From positions 92,282,221 through 92,339,720 of the forward strand of contig CM043956.1 in the NCBI GenBank assembly GCA_014529385.2: 57,500 nucleotides of DNA, given 5' to 3'. Within the stretch, counting starts at the first letter, position 1; the number at the start of each line of letters is the position of its first letter. Made by a program: the position numbers and the translations under genes. Of the stretch, positions 23,397-35,435 are shown piece after piece. The DNA is from Adiantum capillus-veneris. Lineage: Eukaryota > Streptophyta > Polypodiopsida > Polypodiales > Pteridaceae. The notes under the pieces were generated by a model. It worked only from the letters and a program-made list of their open reading frames with translations. It made no database searches and had not been told where the DNA came from.

Positions 23397-24046
23397 GTGC
23401 AAAAGAGAGGAAGAGAGCAAATGGAGTAAAGCGGTTTCCTCCTTCCAAAAATGCCAAATCAAGGTGCCATATGGACAAATTCAATTGTAAATTCCAAAAT
23501 TAAAGGCCCCCCTATAAAAATCAAAATTGGATCAAACTAGGGTTTTTTGTTTTGTGGCGTTTGAAGACTACAAAGCGGAGTTCTGTGATAGATCAACCCA
23601 TTTGTAATTTTTTCTTGAAAATGACCATAGTGATGGCAGTGCAAGCCAGTGTACATGCTTTTTGAAGTGCAATCAAGCCACTGTTGCCCCCTCTTGCTGT
23701 TGTTTCCCCTTCCCCCTTCTCTTTCTCCTGCTTTCATGTTTCCCCTCGATATCGGTCGTGTGGAAGTGTGTGCCCCCCTCGGACCCGACGGTGTTTTGTG
23801 TGAGAGAGCAAGATTGAGCGGTTGTGAGTGTGTGTAAGGGTGGAGAGAGTCCGTGGCAGTAGGTGTGTGTGGTGTGGTTGATTTTGTGGAGTGTGTGAGC
23901 AGTGTAAATTGAGCAGGCAGTGGTATGCTAATGTAAAATATTCTTTTGAAGGTGTTTTTTGAGAGGATGGAGGTAATGTGGATACCCTGAGCTATAGAGA
24001 GGCTCTTGTGTTTTTGCCAAGCGTGTTCCCCCATTCCCCCTCTCCA
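21741..24046 (+). repeat. Gypsy-N2 5' LTR
   Basis: About 2306 bp, colinear with 45801-48054. It contains a GA tract (23093-23114) and a 33-base poly-C run (23362-23394) that the partner LTR lacks. Open frames on either strand inside it are not conserved as proteins and are not called as genes. Confidence 0.9.
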
Positions 24047-24330
24047 TCTTCTGGTGCCCCCACTGAGGAGCACACTGATTGCTCCCAGTTAATCGAAACG
24101 AAGCAGCTTTTTGCATTGGAATTCATGGCAGCTAGAAACTATGGAGTGATTTTCACAGGCGAAGAGAGCCCTGACCAGTGGATGTCGGATTTCGAGTTGT
24201 ATATGCTATCGTTGCGTATGTCGAACGAGGATACCAAAATGCATACTTTTCCTTTGGCAATGCGTTGGTAAAGCCAACGTGTGGTATGAAGCATTGGAAG
24301 ATAGAGAAAAAGATAGAGCAGGGCGTGTCA
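24047..24330 (+). pseudogene. Gypsy-N2 primer-binding region and Gag start
   Basis: Just after the LTR comes tggtgcccccactgag, a possible tRNA primer site of a type I cannot name. The Gag fragment has FTGEESPDQWMSDFELYM and, after a frameshift near 24268, the WYEALED block, matching the Ty3 retrotransposon Gag domain. It is cut near 24330 by a foreign - strand segment. Confidence 0.7.
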
Positions 24331-24332
24331 GG

Positions 24333-25376
24333 CTACGAGGCAGATATAGCAGTTGCAACAAATGGAGGAGCATTCACAACAATACGAGCCTTTCTAAATT
24401 TATACACGCTAATCAGTCTTTCAAATATCTCTTTTTTGTTTTGTTCATTGTGAAGCAAAACTTTTGCAGCATAGATTGAATGCTGCCCATCAAGAATCCA
24501 ATAATGATAATCTTTAATTTTTTGCTCCTCTACCTCTTCTACTGCCAAAGGAGTCCCCTTCTTTGATTTTGCATTTCGAACAGGAATCAAATATGCACAT
24601 GCTGCAGGCTTGGTCGTACTCCGTGAAAATCCAAATAACACACTTTCAGCGTGTTTTTTATCCATAATACGTGCATTATAGTGATCAAGAGCAAGCCAGC
24701 AATTTTGAATAGGGATATCAAATTCCCTATATTGGAAAGGAAAATAATTTATGTACTTATTCATTCCACCTGTATCTTTTTCTTGTCCTTTCATGGCCTC
24801 AGCTTCTAAAAAATCTGGATCCACAATTCTCATCTTTGACATTGAACCCTCTGTTGATGAGGATGCCAAAGATGCCTTGTCTACATCCAAAATGGAACTA
24901 GTTCGCTTAGCTGCTACTTTTTGCACTTTTGCTTGCTTCTTTGTGGATGGAGGTCGTGAAGCTTTCACCTTTTTTCGTTGTAGTGTGGCAATGATGGAGC
25001 TTTGAAGTTGATCTGCTGTGATGTTTGGATTTGATTCTGCAAACTTCCATCCTCGAGAAAACATTGTCTCTTCTTTGTTTCTAGACATGCGCTCCAATGC
25101 ATATGCTCCTGGAGATAGTTGAAATTCTAGATTCATTGGAACTAGAATGTCAATGCATTCCACCTCCTGATGACTATCAACTACAGAGACAGATGCTTCC
25201 ACAACTTGTCCAACATCTTCAAACAAGCTATCATTCTCCTTTTTGGCAATAAATAGATGCACCTTATGAAATTGTGCACCCTCTATACCATGTATGTCCA
25301 AATACCATTTCCTAACATCATTGCAAGTATAGTCAACTGAGACAGCAACCCTTGCAACCTGTTTTTTTGGAGCCAT
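24333..25376 (-). CDS. Unknown DGQH-motif protein, 347 residues, inside Gypsy-N2
   Basis: The ATG at 25376-25374 sits in a good context (aagATGg) and a T-rich tract ending in CAG precedes it, so a 5' intron is possible. The frame is uninterrupted to the TAG at 24333. From N to C it has: an N-terminal domain to about residue 120; a Lys/Arg-rich, probably nuclear-targeting stretch at about 130-165; a Ser-rich linker; a C-terminal domain with WILDGQHSIYAA near residue 300. DGQH(R) motifs are known in ParB/Srx-like nuclease-fold and DndB-like proteins, but one motif is weak evidence and I do not assign a function. The C-terminus may be truncated where it meets the Gag fragment. Confidence 0.5.
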   Translation of the reverse strand: MAPKKQVARVAVSVDYTCNDVRKWYLDIHGIEGAQFHKVHLFIAKKENDSLFEDVGQVVEASVSVVDSHQEVECIDILVPMNLEFQLSPGAYALERMSRNKEETMFSRGWKFAESNPNITADQLQSSIIATLQRKKVKASRPPSTKKQAKVQKVAAKRTSSILDVDKASLASSSTEGSMSKMRIVDPDFLEAEAMKGQEKDTGGMNKYINYFPFQYREFDIPIQNCWLALDHYNARIMDKKHAESVLFGFSRSTTKPAACAYLIPVRNAKSKKGTPLAVEEVEEQKIKDYHYWILDGQHSIYAAKVLLHNEQNKKEIFERLISVYKFRKARIVVNAPPFVATAISAS

Positions 25377-25444
25377 CTTTCCTGAAACAAAAAAAACCAA
25401 ATGTTATTTTAGCATATACTTTTTTGTAATGAATTAAGTTTGTG

Positions 25445-26215
25445 TGAATACAAGGTCCACCACTTGTTCAAGTTAGATCTAAGCAAGTATACATAGTAAT
25501 CTTTTAAGCTAGTAAACTAAGGGAAGGGAGAAGTAAGGTCCACCACTTGTCCAAGCTCAGCTCTAGATGACATGGAGAGATTCGAGGTCTACTAATTGTC
25601 TAATATAGGCTAACTATATTGAAACATAGAGAGAAGAAAAGGTCCACCACTTGTCCAATCTAGGGTCCATTGAAACAAGGAGAGAAGGATGCTCCACCAT
25701 TTGTCCAAAATAGGCTCCATTGAAACATGAAGAGAAGCAATATGCACCATGTCTTCGAGATGCTAGGCTCCATTGAAATACCTTAAACCCATGATATTTT
25801 GTATATGTGGGGTTTAAATTCAAGGTCCACCACTTGTCCAACCTATTCTCCCTAGTAGCATGAGTGGTTTTGGTCTCAAGATTCACCACTTTTCCACTCT
25901 ATGTCATTATATTAAGAAGATCTTGATGTTAAGGTCCACCACTTGTCCAACCTATAAGGCTATATCTAAAATGGTATTATTTACCACCACTTGGAATGCA
26001 CATGATAGGTTTTACATGGGGGTCTGGTTCCAAGGTCCACCACTTGTCCAATCTAACTCTATTGAAACATAGAGAGAATCAAAGGTCCACCACATGTCCA
26101 AGCTAGGCTCCATTGAAACATGGAGAGAAGGATGCTCCACCATTTGTCCAAGCCAGGTTCCATTGAAACATGAAGAGAAGCAAGCTGCACCATGTCTCCA
26201 AAATGCTAGGCCCAT
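25445..26215. repeat. Irregular minisatellite built on ggtccaccacttgtccaa
   Basis: About ten copies (for example near 25449, 25537, 25650, 25824, 25931, 26033, 26080) of an 18-base core in units of about 45-100 bp. Several units share the tail ctccattgaaacatggagag. A variant unit gatgctccaccatttgtcca occurs twice. Confidence 0.85.
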
Positions 26216-26269
26216 GTTCAACCGCAGAGTTCCAGAAATGCTGTATACGAGGAAAATCATGGAAACCGA

Positions 26270-27131
26270 GGTGTAGCTATTGGGCCGAAAAATTGGGTGC
26301 ACACGGTGCAAGATTTGTCCGAGCAAATGCAGAAGTTGCGGCTCAGTGTGATGGATAGAGGACAACCAAGAGGACCAAGATCACTTACCCGATTGTCCTC
26401 AACCATAGAGAGAAAGAGGAGGCATCTACCCGTTGTTTGGTAGAGGTCGAGGTCAAGGTCAGTTTAATGGTCCAAGAGAGCAAGCGGTGGAGAATCCGGT
26501 GCAGCCAGCTCCGACCCAAATGGAGGCGAGGTCCCAAGAGTAAACATTATAGGGGTGGATAAGCAGGATGTCGAGGTTTTGGTCAATAAGAGAGCGAGAG
26601 TTGATAGGGAGACAAATATAGAGTGGGAAACGAGAGCTCGCAAAGGCAAAGAGAAGGTGTACGAAGGAAGAGAGCAGCCCGAGCCTAGCAAAAGAAGGAG
26701 GTGTCGCAAAATCAAACAACTATCCCGAGTACAATCTGGTAAGTGATCTTCAAAATAAAAAAGCAAAGATTACTTTTGGTTAGCTGTTAGATTTAAATCC
26801 AAAGTTAAGAAGGCAGTGGTCCATGAGTGTTAGCACCGGGTTGCCAAGAGCTAAGGGGAATGTGCAAGCAGTACGAAACATGGCTTTGAGAGTAGGTAAC
26901 CCCACTGATGTTCTTTCTCTTGTGGATGCGATTTTAGAAAAGAGGATGCAGGTACAAGCCTACATAGACGGTGGGGTGCAGGTTTGTGTCATGACGTAAG
27001 CATCCATGAAAGAGACGGAGTCAGGCCAGTAGTCAAGTCGAATGTGCGCATGAGGATGGCTAACCATACTTAGGCCAGGTGTCTGGATGTGGCTCAGGAT
27101 GTGAAGGTCAAGGTGATGGGCATAGAGTGCC
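26270..27131 (+). pseudogene. Gypsy-N2 Gag C-terminus and protease remnant
   Basis: The + strand reads a degraded Gag tail, then at about 26730-27000 a stretch with ITFG, a TAG at 26781-26783, LLDLNPKLRRQW and YIDGGVQVCVMT. The last resembles a retroviral-type protease with Asp-Gly-Gly in place of Asp-Ser/Thr-Gly. Several frameshifts and stops follow. It ends where the - strand chromodomain Gypsy starts. Confidence 0.55.
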
Positions 27132-28325
27132 TGTGTAACATTTAATGGCCTAAAAACTTGTATGTAGCGGAAATTAGCATGAACATAGTGGGCATTTCAT
27201 TAGAATAGATTCCTAATGCAAATTACAAGAGTGCTTGGGTGGAGAGAGCAACAAAAAGCATAACACCTAGTTAGATAGCATGAACAATACTTTCAAAAGA
27301 GAGATAAATTAAGCTATTGACAACATTTGAGGACCGGATTTACATGGGGCCGGTCCCCCCTCCAAAAGGCTTTGTATTATGGTTTCTCCCATCAAAAGAG
27401 ACATTGTACAATACAATTCTTTGTGTTCCTTCAAGACTAGCTAGTGCAATGAAGATGAAAGCTTCATGCACTAAGCAAAACACTTATCAATCACAACATC
27501 AATTCTCTCCGGTCTTAGACCCAAGACCTCACACACCTTCGAAGATGGTGAGAGCTAGCGGGGTATGAGAGTAGATTGAGAGGAAGAAGGAGTATTCTTA
27601 CGAGAAAGATGTACATCTCCTCACATAATCACTCATATTAGCATAGCTTAGCTTAGTAATTAGCATGGTAGAGGAGGTGAGCATGCATTCAAGCTTGGAT
27701 CTTGGTTGGATTTGCATCACAAAGCCAAGAGTTGTTGGTGTAGGCCTCCCTTCTCACAAGCTTGGAGTAGGTGGTAAGCTTTCCATTAAATCTTGAGAAG
27801 GAGAGAGAGTCTTCTTTACTTCACACATGAGATTGTGTGAGTGTGTGTGTGATAATGCCTTGCAAAAATGAGCCCCCTCTCTCTCTTGGTCGACCCCTCT
27901 TGCTATTTGCTCATGCTACAGTCTCATTGGACCTCCCTAGGGCTAGCCAATGATAATTAAGCAGTATAAGTGATAGCCTTCTGACATGTGTCCCCCTTTC
28001 CCCTTTTGTGAGAGCTTTATGTAATTAATAAATGCAACTAAACTCTCATTGGAGTCATTTGCCTCCTGTCCAATAGGAATTAGGCAAGCCATTGGGATGC
28101 TGAATGCTCATTGGACCCCTTGGGAGATTGTCCAATAGTCTTCTAGAGAGCTTAATTCTCATTGGTTCTTTTATAAGTGTTTTTAAATTAATTAAACTAG
28201 ATTGACTCTAGCCTAATTCTCATCGGTCCACCTCCAAGGCCATCCAATAGGAATTGGGTACACCTTGTGGGCATCTGGGCTAGGGAGCTGACATGTGTCC
28301 CTCATTCCCTTTGTGTAAAGGGAGC

Positions 28326-28375
<50 letters not shown>

Positions 28376-28748
28376 CTCTCATCCCCTACTCTCAAGGCTC
28401 GCCCCCTCCTATGTAGGGATTGATAAAGACTTTTGGGACACACACAAAGCATCCAATTCCCCCCATGCTTGACCTTTGGACACAACATTTGAATTTTGGA
28501 ACCTTAGCATTTTGGAGGTCTTAATGGGCTGAACCTAAGGGTCATTTTAGGCCCATTGTTGCACATGGCTCTTTTGTAGATGGCCCACCCTTTGGATCCC
28601 TATTTTCCCTCCTTTGGATCCCTACTATGGCCGGTCTTCTAGCGAAACCAATATTCTAGCTTTTTCTCCCTTGGCACTTCCCCATATTAAATGATCAGTT
28701 TAACATGAAAAAATCATTTAGGAGAATTAGATATTGATTATTATGACA
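27132..28748 (-). repeat. Probable 3' LTR of the chromodomain Gypsy (Gypsy-C)
   Basis: On the - strand, a typical Gypsy polypurine context (ttcgaggatgactatgctt, then caagagagagg) is directly followed by TGTCATAATAATC. Forward TGTGTAACA at 27132 would be the other end (TG...CA). There is no partner LTR in the window, because the 5' side of the element is lost, so the boundaries are inferred. It contains a (TG)n tract at 28328-28373 and an array of ATTGG/CCAAT motifs. Confidence 0.45.
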
Positions 28749-29097
28749 TTACCTCTCTCTTGAAAGCATAGTCATCCTCGAATATGGGGTAGAGAAGATA
28801 AATCATATTCATTAGTCCTTTTCTTAGCAGGTAGAGGATCCCTATGTTACCCTACGACATCATTCCACAATGGATGACTAGTCCATTTGGCGCTTGAGAG
28901 CCTGAGGCTACTGCAAGCATGTCTGCACATTAGTCCTATCAATCTTCCTTAGTAAAGTGACAAGCTCTACTTGGTGTTTGGGGGACGTCGTCTCTGCAAA
29001 CTTGATCTAAGCATGCATACTACATTTTTGTGCACAATAAAGAAAAAGAGAGTCTTATAAGACAAAAACTTTGTTCATTTTTAACATTTTGTACATT

Positions 29098-32000
29098 TGC
29101 TTACTCTTGGGAAGCATTGTAAGCATTGACAAGGTTTAGGTTATCCTTTAATTGTATGCCTTGCATCCATCTAGCATCTTCAAAAGGATAATTCTTAAAC
29201 TTAATAAGATATCGTCAGATAATCTTACCGCCTCTTAGTACCTTGTCTTCATGTCGGAGAATGGACTCGGGTTGCAGCACCTCTTCTTGGTCCTCGACCT
29301 CCGGTGGGTCTTCAATAGTTGGTTCTTGAGGTGGATCTCCTTTGTAAAGCTTTAATAGGCTCACATGGAAAGCATTGTGTATGAGCCAATGATTGGGCAA
29401 CTTGAGTTGACAGGCCATCTCATTGATTGGCCTAAGAATCTGGAAGGGACCATAGTACCTTTTTGCGAGTTTAGCATAGTACTTTTGGTGTCCCGTAGGA
29501 TTCTTGCCCGTCGTGTGCCTTAATCGAGCCTTAGGAAATTTTAATAAGACCCAATCATTTACTTTAAAGGCTTGGGCTCTTATGTGATTGTCAACAGCAG
29601 CCTTTTGCCTTTGTTGTGAGATAGATATAGCATCCTTAATCTTTTGAAAATATTCTTGTAGGTCTCGGCTATACTCATCTGCAGCGAAGATCTTCCCATG
29701 TACCTTAAGTAGCAAGGGACTTTTTGATCTTCCCTCAATTACCTCGGAAGGTGCTTTTCCTGTGGAAGTATGTACAGTGTATTGTAAGCATACTCAACTA
29801 AGGGTAAGTACTTCTCCCATTGGGATCTTTGATCTACTTCCGTTACATAGGCTTTTAGTACATCGAGAATTGTTAGGTTAGCTAGTTCACTTTGGCCATC
29901 TGTTTGTGGATGATAGGCCAAAGAGAAGTTTAGCCTTGTCCCTAAATTCTCAAAGAGACCCTTCCAAAAAGTACTTGTCATTCTAGGATCTCTATCTGAC
30001 ACTATGGACATTAGCAAGCCATGGTACTTGAAAATTTGTGGAATGAAGAGGGTTGCCATTTGATGGGCTTTGATAATCTTTTTGACAGGTATAAAATGAG
30101 TTTACTGAACCTGTCAACTATCGTCCATATTCCCGTATTCCCATGGATCGACTTAGGCAATCCAAAGATACAATCCATGGATATGCTCTCCCATGGTGAC
30201 TTAGGGATTGGCAAGGGTTGAAGCAATCCAGGTTGCTTCCCTCTATCAAATTTTGCCTTTTGGCATACCACACATTTAGAAACATACTCTTGTATGTTCA
30301 CTTTCATGGTAGGCCAATAGAAATATGTTTCAATTCCCTTTAGGGTAGACTGAATCCCTCTGTGCCCCACGTAAGGAGGAGCATGAGATTCATACATTAC
30401 TTTCTCACGTAGAGAGTTAGTAACGCATAATCTATGCCATAGAGAAGATAACCATCTTGTAAAGTAAATGGTTCTTCTTTCTTCCCTAATGCAAGGGCTG
30501 AAATCACATCTCTTAAATCCGGATCAATATCATACTCATCTATCATTGAAGATAGATCATTGTGAGTTGCTATGGAAACCGCATTCACTCTCGACCGTCT
30601 TGAGAATGCATCTGCTACTTGATTATGCTTGCTAGAAATGTGAGCAATATGAAAATGAAATTGCGAAAGGAAATTTGCCCACCTCATTTGTTTGTCGGAG
30701 AGCTTGGTCTGCGTCATGAAGTACTTAAGACTTTGGTGATCCGTTCACAGAATAAAAGGAGTCCCCAATAAATAGTGCTTCCATGAGTCTAAGGTATGTA
30801 GAGCTGCAAGGAGTTACTTTTCATATATGCCTAGAGCTTTCTCAACAGGTTTGAGCCTTCGACTTTCATAGCCTATGGCATGCCCTTCTTGAAGCAAAAC
30901 AGCTCCAAGGCAATCACCACAAGCATCACATTGGACCTCAAATGGTTTTGAGAGATCCGGTAATGTAAGCACATGTTGAGAGATAAACTTTTTGAAAGCA
31001 TTGTTCTCCTTAGCAGACCATGTATACCTAACGCTTTTCTTTGTTAGGTCATGTAATGGTCCCGCAATTTGTGAGAACTTTTCTATGAAGCGTCTATAGT
31101 ATGCACACATACCTATAAAGCTTCTTAGTTCATGAAGATTCTTTGGTTTAGGCCATCCTTTTATTACCTCTAACTTTGATGGATCCATTTGGATGCCATC
31201 TTCAGAGATAATGTGACCTAAATACTGAATCTCTTGCAAGAAAATTCACTTTTCTTTCGATTTACATAAAGTTTATTCTCTCTTAAAACTTGAATTATTA
31301 CCTGGAGGTGTTGCTTGTGTTCGTCTAATGCATTAGAGTAGATGATAATATCATCAAAGAACACTCCAGTGAAGGTTCGATGAGGCCTGAACAGCTTCTT
31401 CACCAAGTGGTTGAATGTGGCTGGTGCATTGGTCAAGCCAAAAGGCATGACAATGTATTCGTAAAGACCAAATGTGGTACGAAATGCGGTCTTTACAATG
31501 TCGTGATCAACTATCCTTATTTGATGATAGCCACTTTTTAGGTCAATCCTACTGAAGTAGGTCGATCCTTGTAGCTTATCAAATAGGTCTTCTACCCGTG
31601 GAACGGGAAACCTATTCTTGATAGTGATCCTATTTAGTTCTCTATAGTTGACACACATACGATATGTGCCGTCTTTCTTTTGCACTAATAGCACAGGTGA
31701 GCAAAATGGAGATGAGCTAGGCCTAACCATGCCCTTCTGAACTAACTCATGCACTTGCCGCATAATCTCCTCTTGTTGAGCTTGAGAAACTCTATAAGGA
31801 GGTTTGTTAGGCGATGAACTTCCTGGAAGAATTTCAATTGCATGGTCATCATTACCTCGTTTAGGAGGTAGCTCACAAGGGATGTCGTCAATAAAAACAT
31901 CTTGAAACCCCTTGAGAAAATTGGATAACTCTAATTCCTTTTGGTTGCTTTTATTTTCTTTTGCTAAAGCATTAGGTTCATTTTGAGAATCTTTAACAAA

Positions 32001-32099
32001 AATCATGTAGACGGAAATAGAGCTCTTTATTGACTTGTTGAAAGCTAGTGTATGTACAATGGGGATAGTGTTACCCATTTCCTTAGCATCTATATACAT
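29098..32099 (-). pseudogene. Gypsy-C Pol: reverse transcriptase, RNase H, integrase, chromodomain
   Basis: Read from 32099 downward: the reverse transcriptase has VLLVQKKDGTYRMCVNYRELN, FSRIDLKSGYHQIR, MPFGLTNAPATF and a catalytic block where the usual YxDD reads FFDD. RNase H follows (the usual ALLTQ-like stretch as AVLLQEG), then an integrase with a zinc finger (HRG..CVVCQKAK), SMDCIFGLP, SDRDPRM and HPQTDGQSE. The C-terminus ([17 protein letters not shown]) leads to a chromodomain-like stretch cut by a TGA at 29215-29217. Frameshifts occur at about 31230, 30800, 30400, 30020 and 29720. There is no gag or protease: the 5' part is missing beyond 32099. It is therefore a truncated chromovirus-type element. 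Confidence 0.85.
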
Positions 32100-32149
32100 A
32101 TCTTTTTCCTTGAACTTAAAGGAGATTCTCCTTTCAGGGAATGTAACAG

Positions 32150-32151
32150 AG

Positions 32152-32199
<48 letters not shown>

Positions 32200-32462
32200 G
32201 AAAGAGAGAGAGAGAGAGAAGTGTGTGTGTGTATGTGTGTACGAAATTAAAAAGAGAGATAGAGAGCAGTGTGTGTGTGTGTAGGAAAGAGAGAGAGAGA
32301 GAGAGACAGAGAGAGAAAGAGAGAAGTGTGTGTGCGTGTAGGAAATTAAAAAGAGAGATAGAGAGAGAGAGAGAGAAACAGAGAAGTGTGTGTGCGTGTA
32401 GGAAATTAAAGAGAGAAAAATGTGCGTAGGAAATTAAAACTAGAGAGAGAGAGAGAGAGAGT
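32150..32462. repeat. Compound (TG)n/(GA)n microsatellite region
   Basis: Alternating TG and GA runs. A unit of the type aggaaattaaaaagagagat + gagagag + aagtgtgtgtg recurs three to four times, so it is a minisatellite of microsatellites. It joins the truncated Gypsy-C to the satellite array. Confidence 0.85.
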
Positions 32463-32663
32463 TATGGTTTGCGTAAAAAATTAAAATTAAAGAAAGAAAT
32501 GAAATGAAATATTATGTTAACTCTTCAAAAGGCCAAAGTAACCTATGAGACCACAAAGTTACAATGTGGTAGACTGATACTAGGTTAGAATAACAAAATG
32601 ACAAAATAACATATTAAGGAATCCTAAACTACTGGGTGTGGACTAAGCAGCTAAAACAGCTAG

Positions 32664-34401
32664 CTGAAACCATCTGTAGTTCATTAAGTAGTCTTAAATC
32701 AATGTCAATAGCGCATATGGCAAGCCGTAGGTCAATGGGTTTGAATTAACGTCAAATACACAAGCCGTAGGTCAAATTCGGTTGCGTTTTTTTTATGAAA
32801 AAACGCAAACGGACTTCGGAAATGGCTCTTGTGCCTTCTGACACCATCCGTAGACGATTAGGTAGTCTTTAGGCAATGTCAAGAGCGCGTATGGCAAGCC
32901 GTAGGTCAAACGGATAGAAAAAATGCCAAATACACAAGCCGTAGGTCAAATCCGGTTGCGTTTTTCTACGGAAAAACGCAAACGGACTTCGGAAATGGCT
33001 TCTATGCCTACTGAAACCATCCGTAGACGATTAGGTAGTCTTTAGGCAATGTCAAGAGCACATATGGCAAGCCGTAGGTAAAACGGATAGAAGAAACGCC
33101 AAATACACAAGCCGTAGGTCACATCCCGTTGCATTTTTCTACGGAAAAACGCAAACGGACTTCGGAAATGGCTTCTATGCCTTCTGAAACCATCCGTAGA
33201 CGATTAAGTTGTCTTTAGGCAATGTCAAGAGCGCGTATGGCAACCCGTAGGTCAAACGGATAGAAGAAACGCCAAATACACAAGCCGTAGGTCCAATCCG
33301 GTTGCGTTTCTCTACGGAAAAACGCAAACGGACTTCGGAAATGACTTCTATGCCTTCTGAAACCATCCGTAGACGATTAGGTAGTCTTTAGGCAATGTCA
33401 AGAGCATGTATGGCAAGCCGTAGGTCAAACGGATAGAAGAAACGCCAAGTACACAAGCCGTAGGTAAAATCCGGTTGCCTTTTTCTACGGAAAAACGCAA
33501 ACGGGCTTCGGAAATGGCTTCTATGCCTACTGAAACCATCCGTAGACGATTAGGTAGTCTTTAGGTAATGTCAAGAGCGCGTATGGCAAGCCGTAGGTCA
33601 AACGGATGGAAGAAACGTCAAATACACAAGCCGTAGGTCAAATCCAGTTGCGTTTTTCTATCGAAAAATGCAAACGAACTTCGGAAATGGCTTCTATGCC
33701 TTTTGAAACCATCTGTAGACGATTAGGTAGTCTTTAGGCAATGTCAAGAGCGTGTATGGCAACCAGTAGGTCAAACAGATAGAAGAAACGCCAAATACAC
33801 AAGCCGTAGGTCAAATCTGGTTGCGTTTTTCTACGGAAAAACGCAAACGGACTTCGGAAATGACTTATATGCCTACTGAAACCATCCGTAGACGATTAAG
33901 TAGTCTTTAGGCAATGTCAAGAGTGCGTATGGCAAGTCGTAGGTCAAACGGATATAAGAAACGCCAAATACACAAGCCGTAGGTCAAATCCGGTTGCGTT
34001 TTTCTACGGGAAAACGCAAACGGACTTCGGAAATGGCTTCTATGCCTACTGAAACCATCCGTAGATAATTAGGTAGTCTTTAGGCAATGTCAAGAGCGCG
34101 TATGGCAAGCCGTAGGTCAAACGGATAGAAGAAACGCCAAATACACAAGCCGTAGGTCAAATCCGGTTACGTTTTTCTACGAAAAAACGCAAACGGACTT
34201 CGAAAATGGCTTCTATGCCTTCTAAAACCATCCATACACGATTAGAGAGTCTTTAGGCAATGTCAAGAGCGCGTATGGAAACCCGTAGGTCAAACAGATA
34301 GAAGAAACGCCAAATACACAAGCCGTAGGTCAAATCTGGTTGCGTTTTTCTACGGAAAAACGCAAACGGACTTCGGAAATGGCTTCTATGCCTACTGAAA
34401 C
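32664..34401. repeat. 173-bp satellite array, left part (about 10 monomers)
   Basis: Tandem monomers; the landmark accatccgtag recurs at about 33016, 33189, 33362 and 33535, a period of 173 bp. Each monomer has three direct CCGTAG and one inverted (CTACGG). The inverted one forms the loop of a hairpin with a 10-bp stem (example 32956-32981). Two subtypes differ in the 40 bp after the first CCGTAG. The array is interrupted at 34401 by the gag-only LTR element and continues at 38749. Confidence 0.95.
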
Positions 34402-35200
34402 TGTAACAAACTGTTGACGTGTCGAAGCCTAAAGAATGGAGCCAACTTACAGATGCCGGCCGAGGGGCCTAAACCCTAAGAAGAACAAGCAGCAGAAGAA
34501 GTGTCACAAAGTGAGGACGTGGTTGCCCGAGTGCAGAAAACCCTAACCCTAATTTCTGCCAAAAACCCTAATTCTAAAAACCCTAATTGCTGAAACCCTA
34601 ATTCTGAAAACCCTAACCCTAAAACCTGCAAACCCTAATTTCTGTCAGAAACCCTAATTCTGAAAACCCTAATTCTGGAAACCCTAACCCTAAAACCTGC
34701 AAACCCTAATTTCTGCCAAAAACCCTAACCCTAAGGCAGCAGACAAATTCCGAAAATTACGCTGACACGATGACGTGGCAGGCTGTACGGATTTCCGCGT
34801 TTTGCGTTGGCTGATGACGTGGCAAGCTGTACGGATTTCCATAAATTGCGCTGGCAGCTTTTGGCATTCCTTTTTGGACCAGAAGCTTTTGAGTTTGAAA
34901 GCTTTTTATATAAACTGCTTTTCAGGCCAAGGACCTTTAAAATATGAGGCTAGGGCTCATTCTCTGGCATGTTTCCTAGAGAAGGTGCAGAGTCTGGAGT
35001 ACCGGCTTGTACTTTGATGATGCAATATAAAGAAATATTGAAAGGGGCGCCAAGGTTTGGGGCCAATACTCTCTGGGGTGGAATTTTGCCACTCTGTGTC
35101 GCGTGTCATCTCTCTCTCTTTCAGTTCAGTTGTTAATGAAGTGCTAAAGGTCTGTTCAGTCTGTTCTTTTCTATTGGCACGTGGTGCCCGCCTTGTGACA
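34402..35200 (+). repeat. TR-GAG 5' LTR with telomere-like motifs
   Basis: 799 bp. The part from about 34534 to 34735 is packed with CCCTAA and AACCCTAACCCTAA-like words mixed with spacer phrases such as tttctgcca. It has a 44-bp local duplication near 34775-34850 (tggcaggctgtacggatttc) that the other LTR lacks. The tataaactgctt region near 34910 could hold a TATA box. Confidence 0.93.
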
Positions 35201-35201
35201 G

Positions 35202-35213
35202 TGGTATCAGAGC
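35202..35213 (+). promoter_or_regulatory. TR-GAG primer-binding site
   Basis: tggtatcagagc, initiator tRNA-Met type, one base after the 5' LTR. Confidence 0.93.
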
Positions 35214-35435
35214 ATCAGGCATGTGCTTTTCTGAAAGCATACCGGTCCCACAAAAGAGCAGACAGAGCTTTATTCGAGGATATCTTCGCCCTCCAACCCG
35301 GACTTATTCGAGGATATCTGTGCCCTCCAACCTGGACTTATCAGCGACTCCCACCCTTACTTCATCGCGCATTGGGCGCGCTCCCGTCTTCACCGCAGTG
35401 TCTTACAGGGCATAAGCCAATCAAGAACCCAATAC

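Noticed and set aside
32664-34401. CRISPR-like array
   Set aside because: The whole 173-bp unit is repeated without unique spacers; it is a eukaryotic satellite.
34534-34735. True telomere or interstitial telomeric repeat (CCCTAAA)n
   Set aside because: The words are degenerate, interspersed with spacers, and repeated in both LTRs of one element, so they belong to the element and not to a telomere.
35202-35213. tRNA gene fragments at tggtatcagagc sites
   Set aside because: All such sites are 12-15-base primer-binding sites next to LTR ends; there is no tRNA cloverleaf around them.
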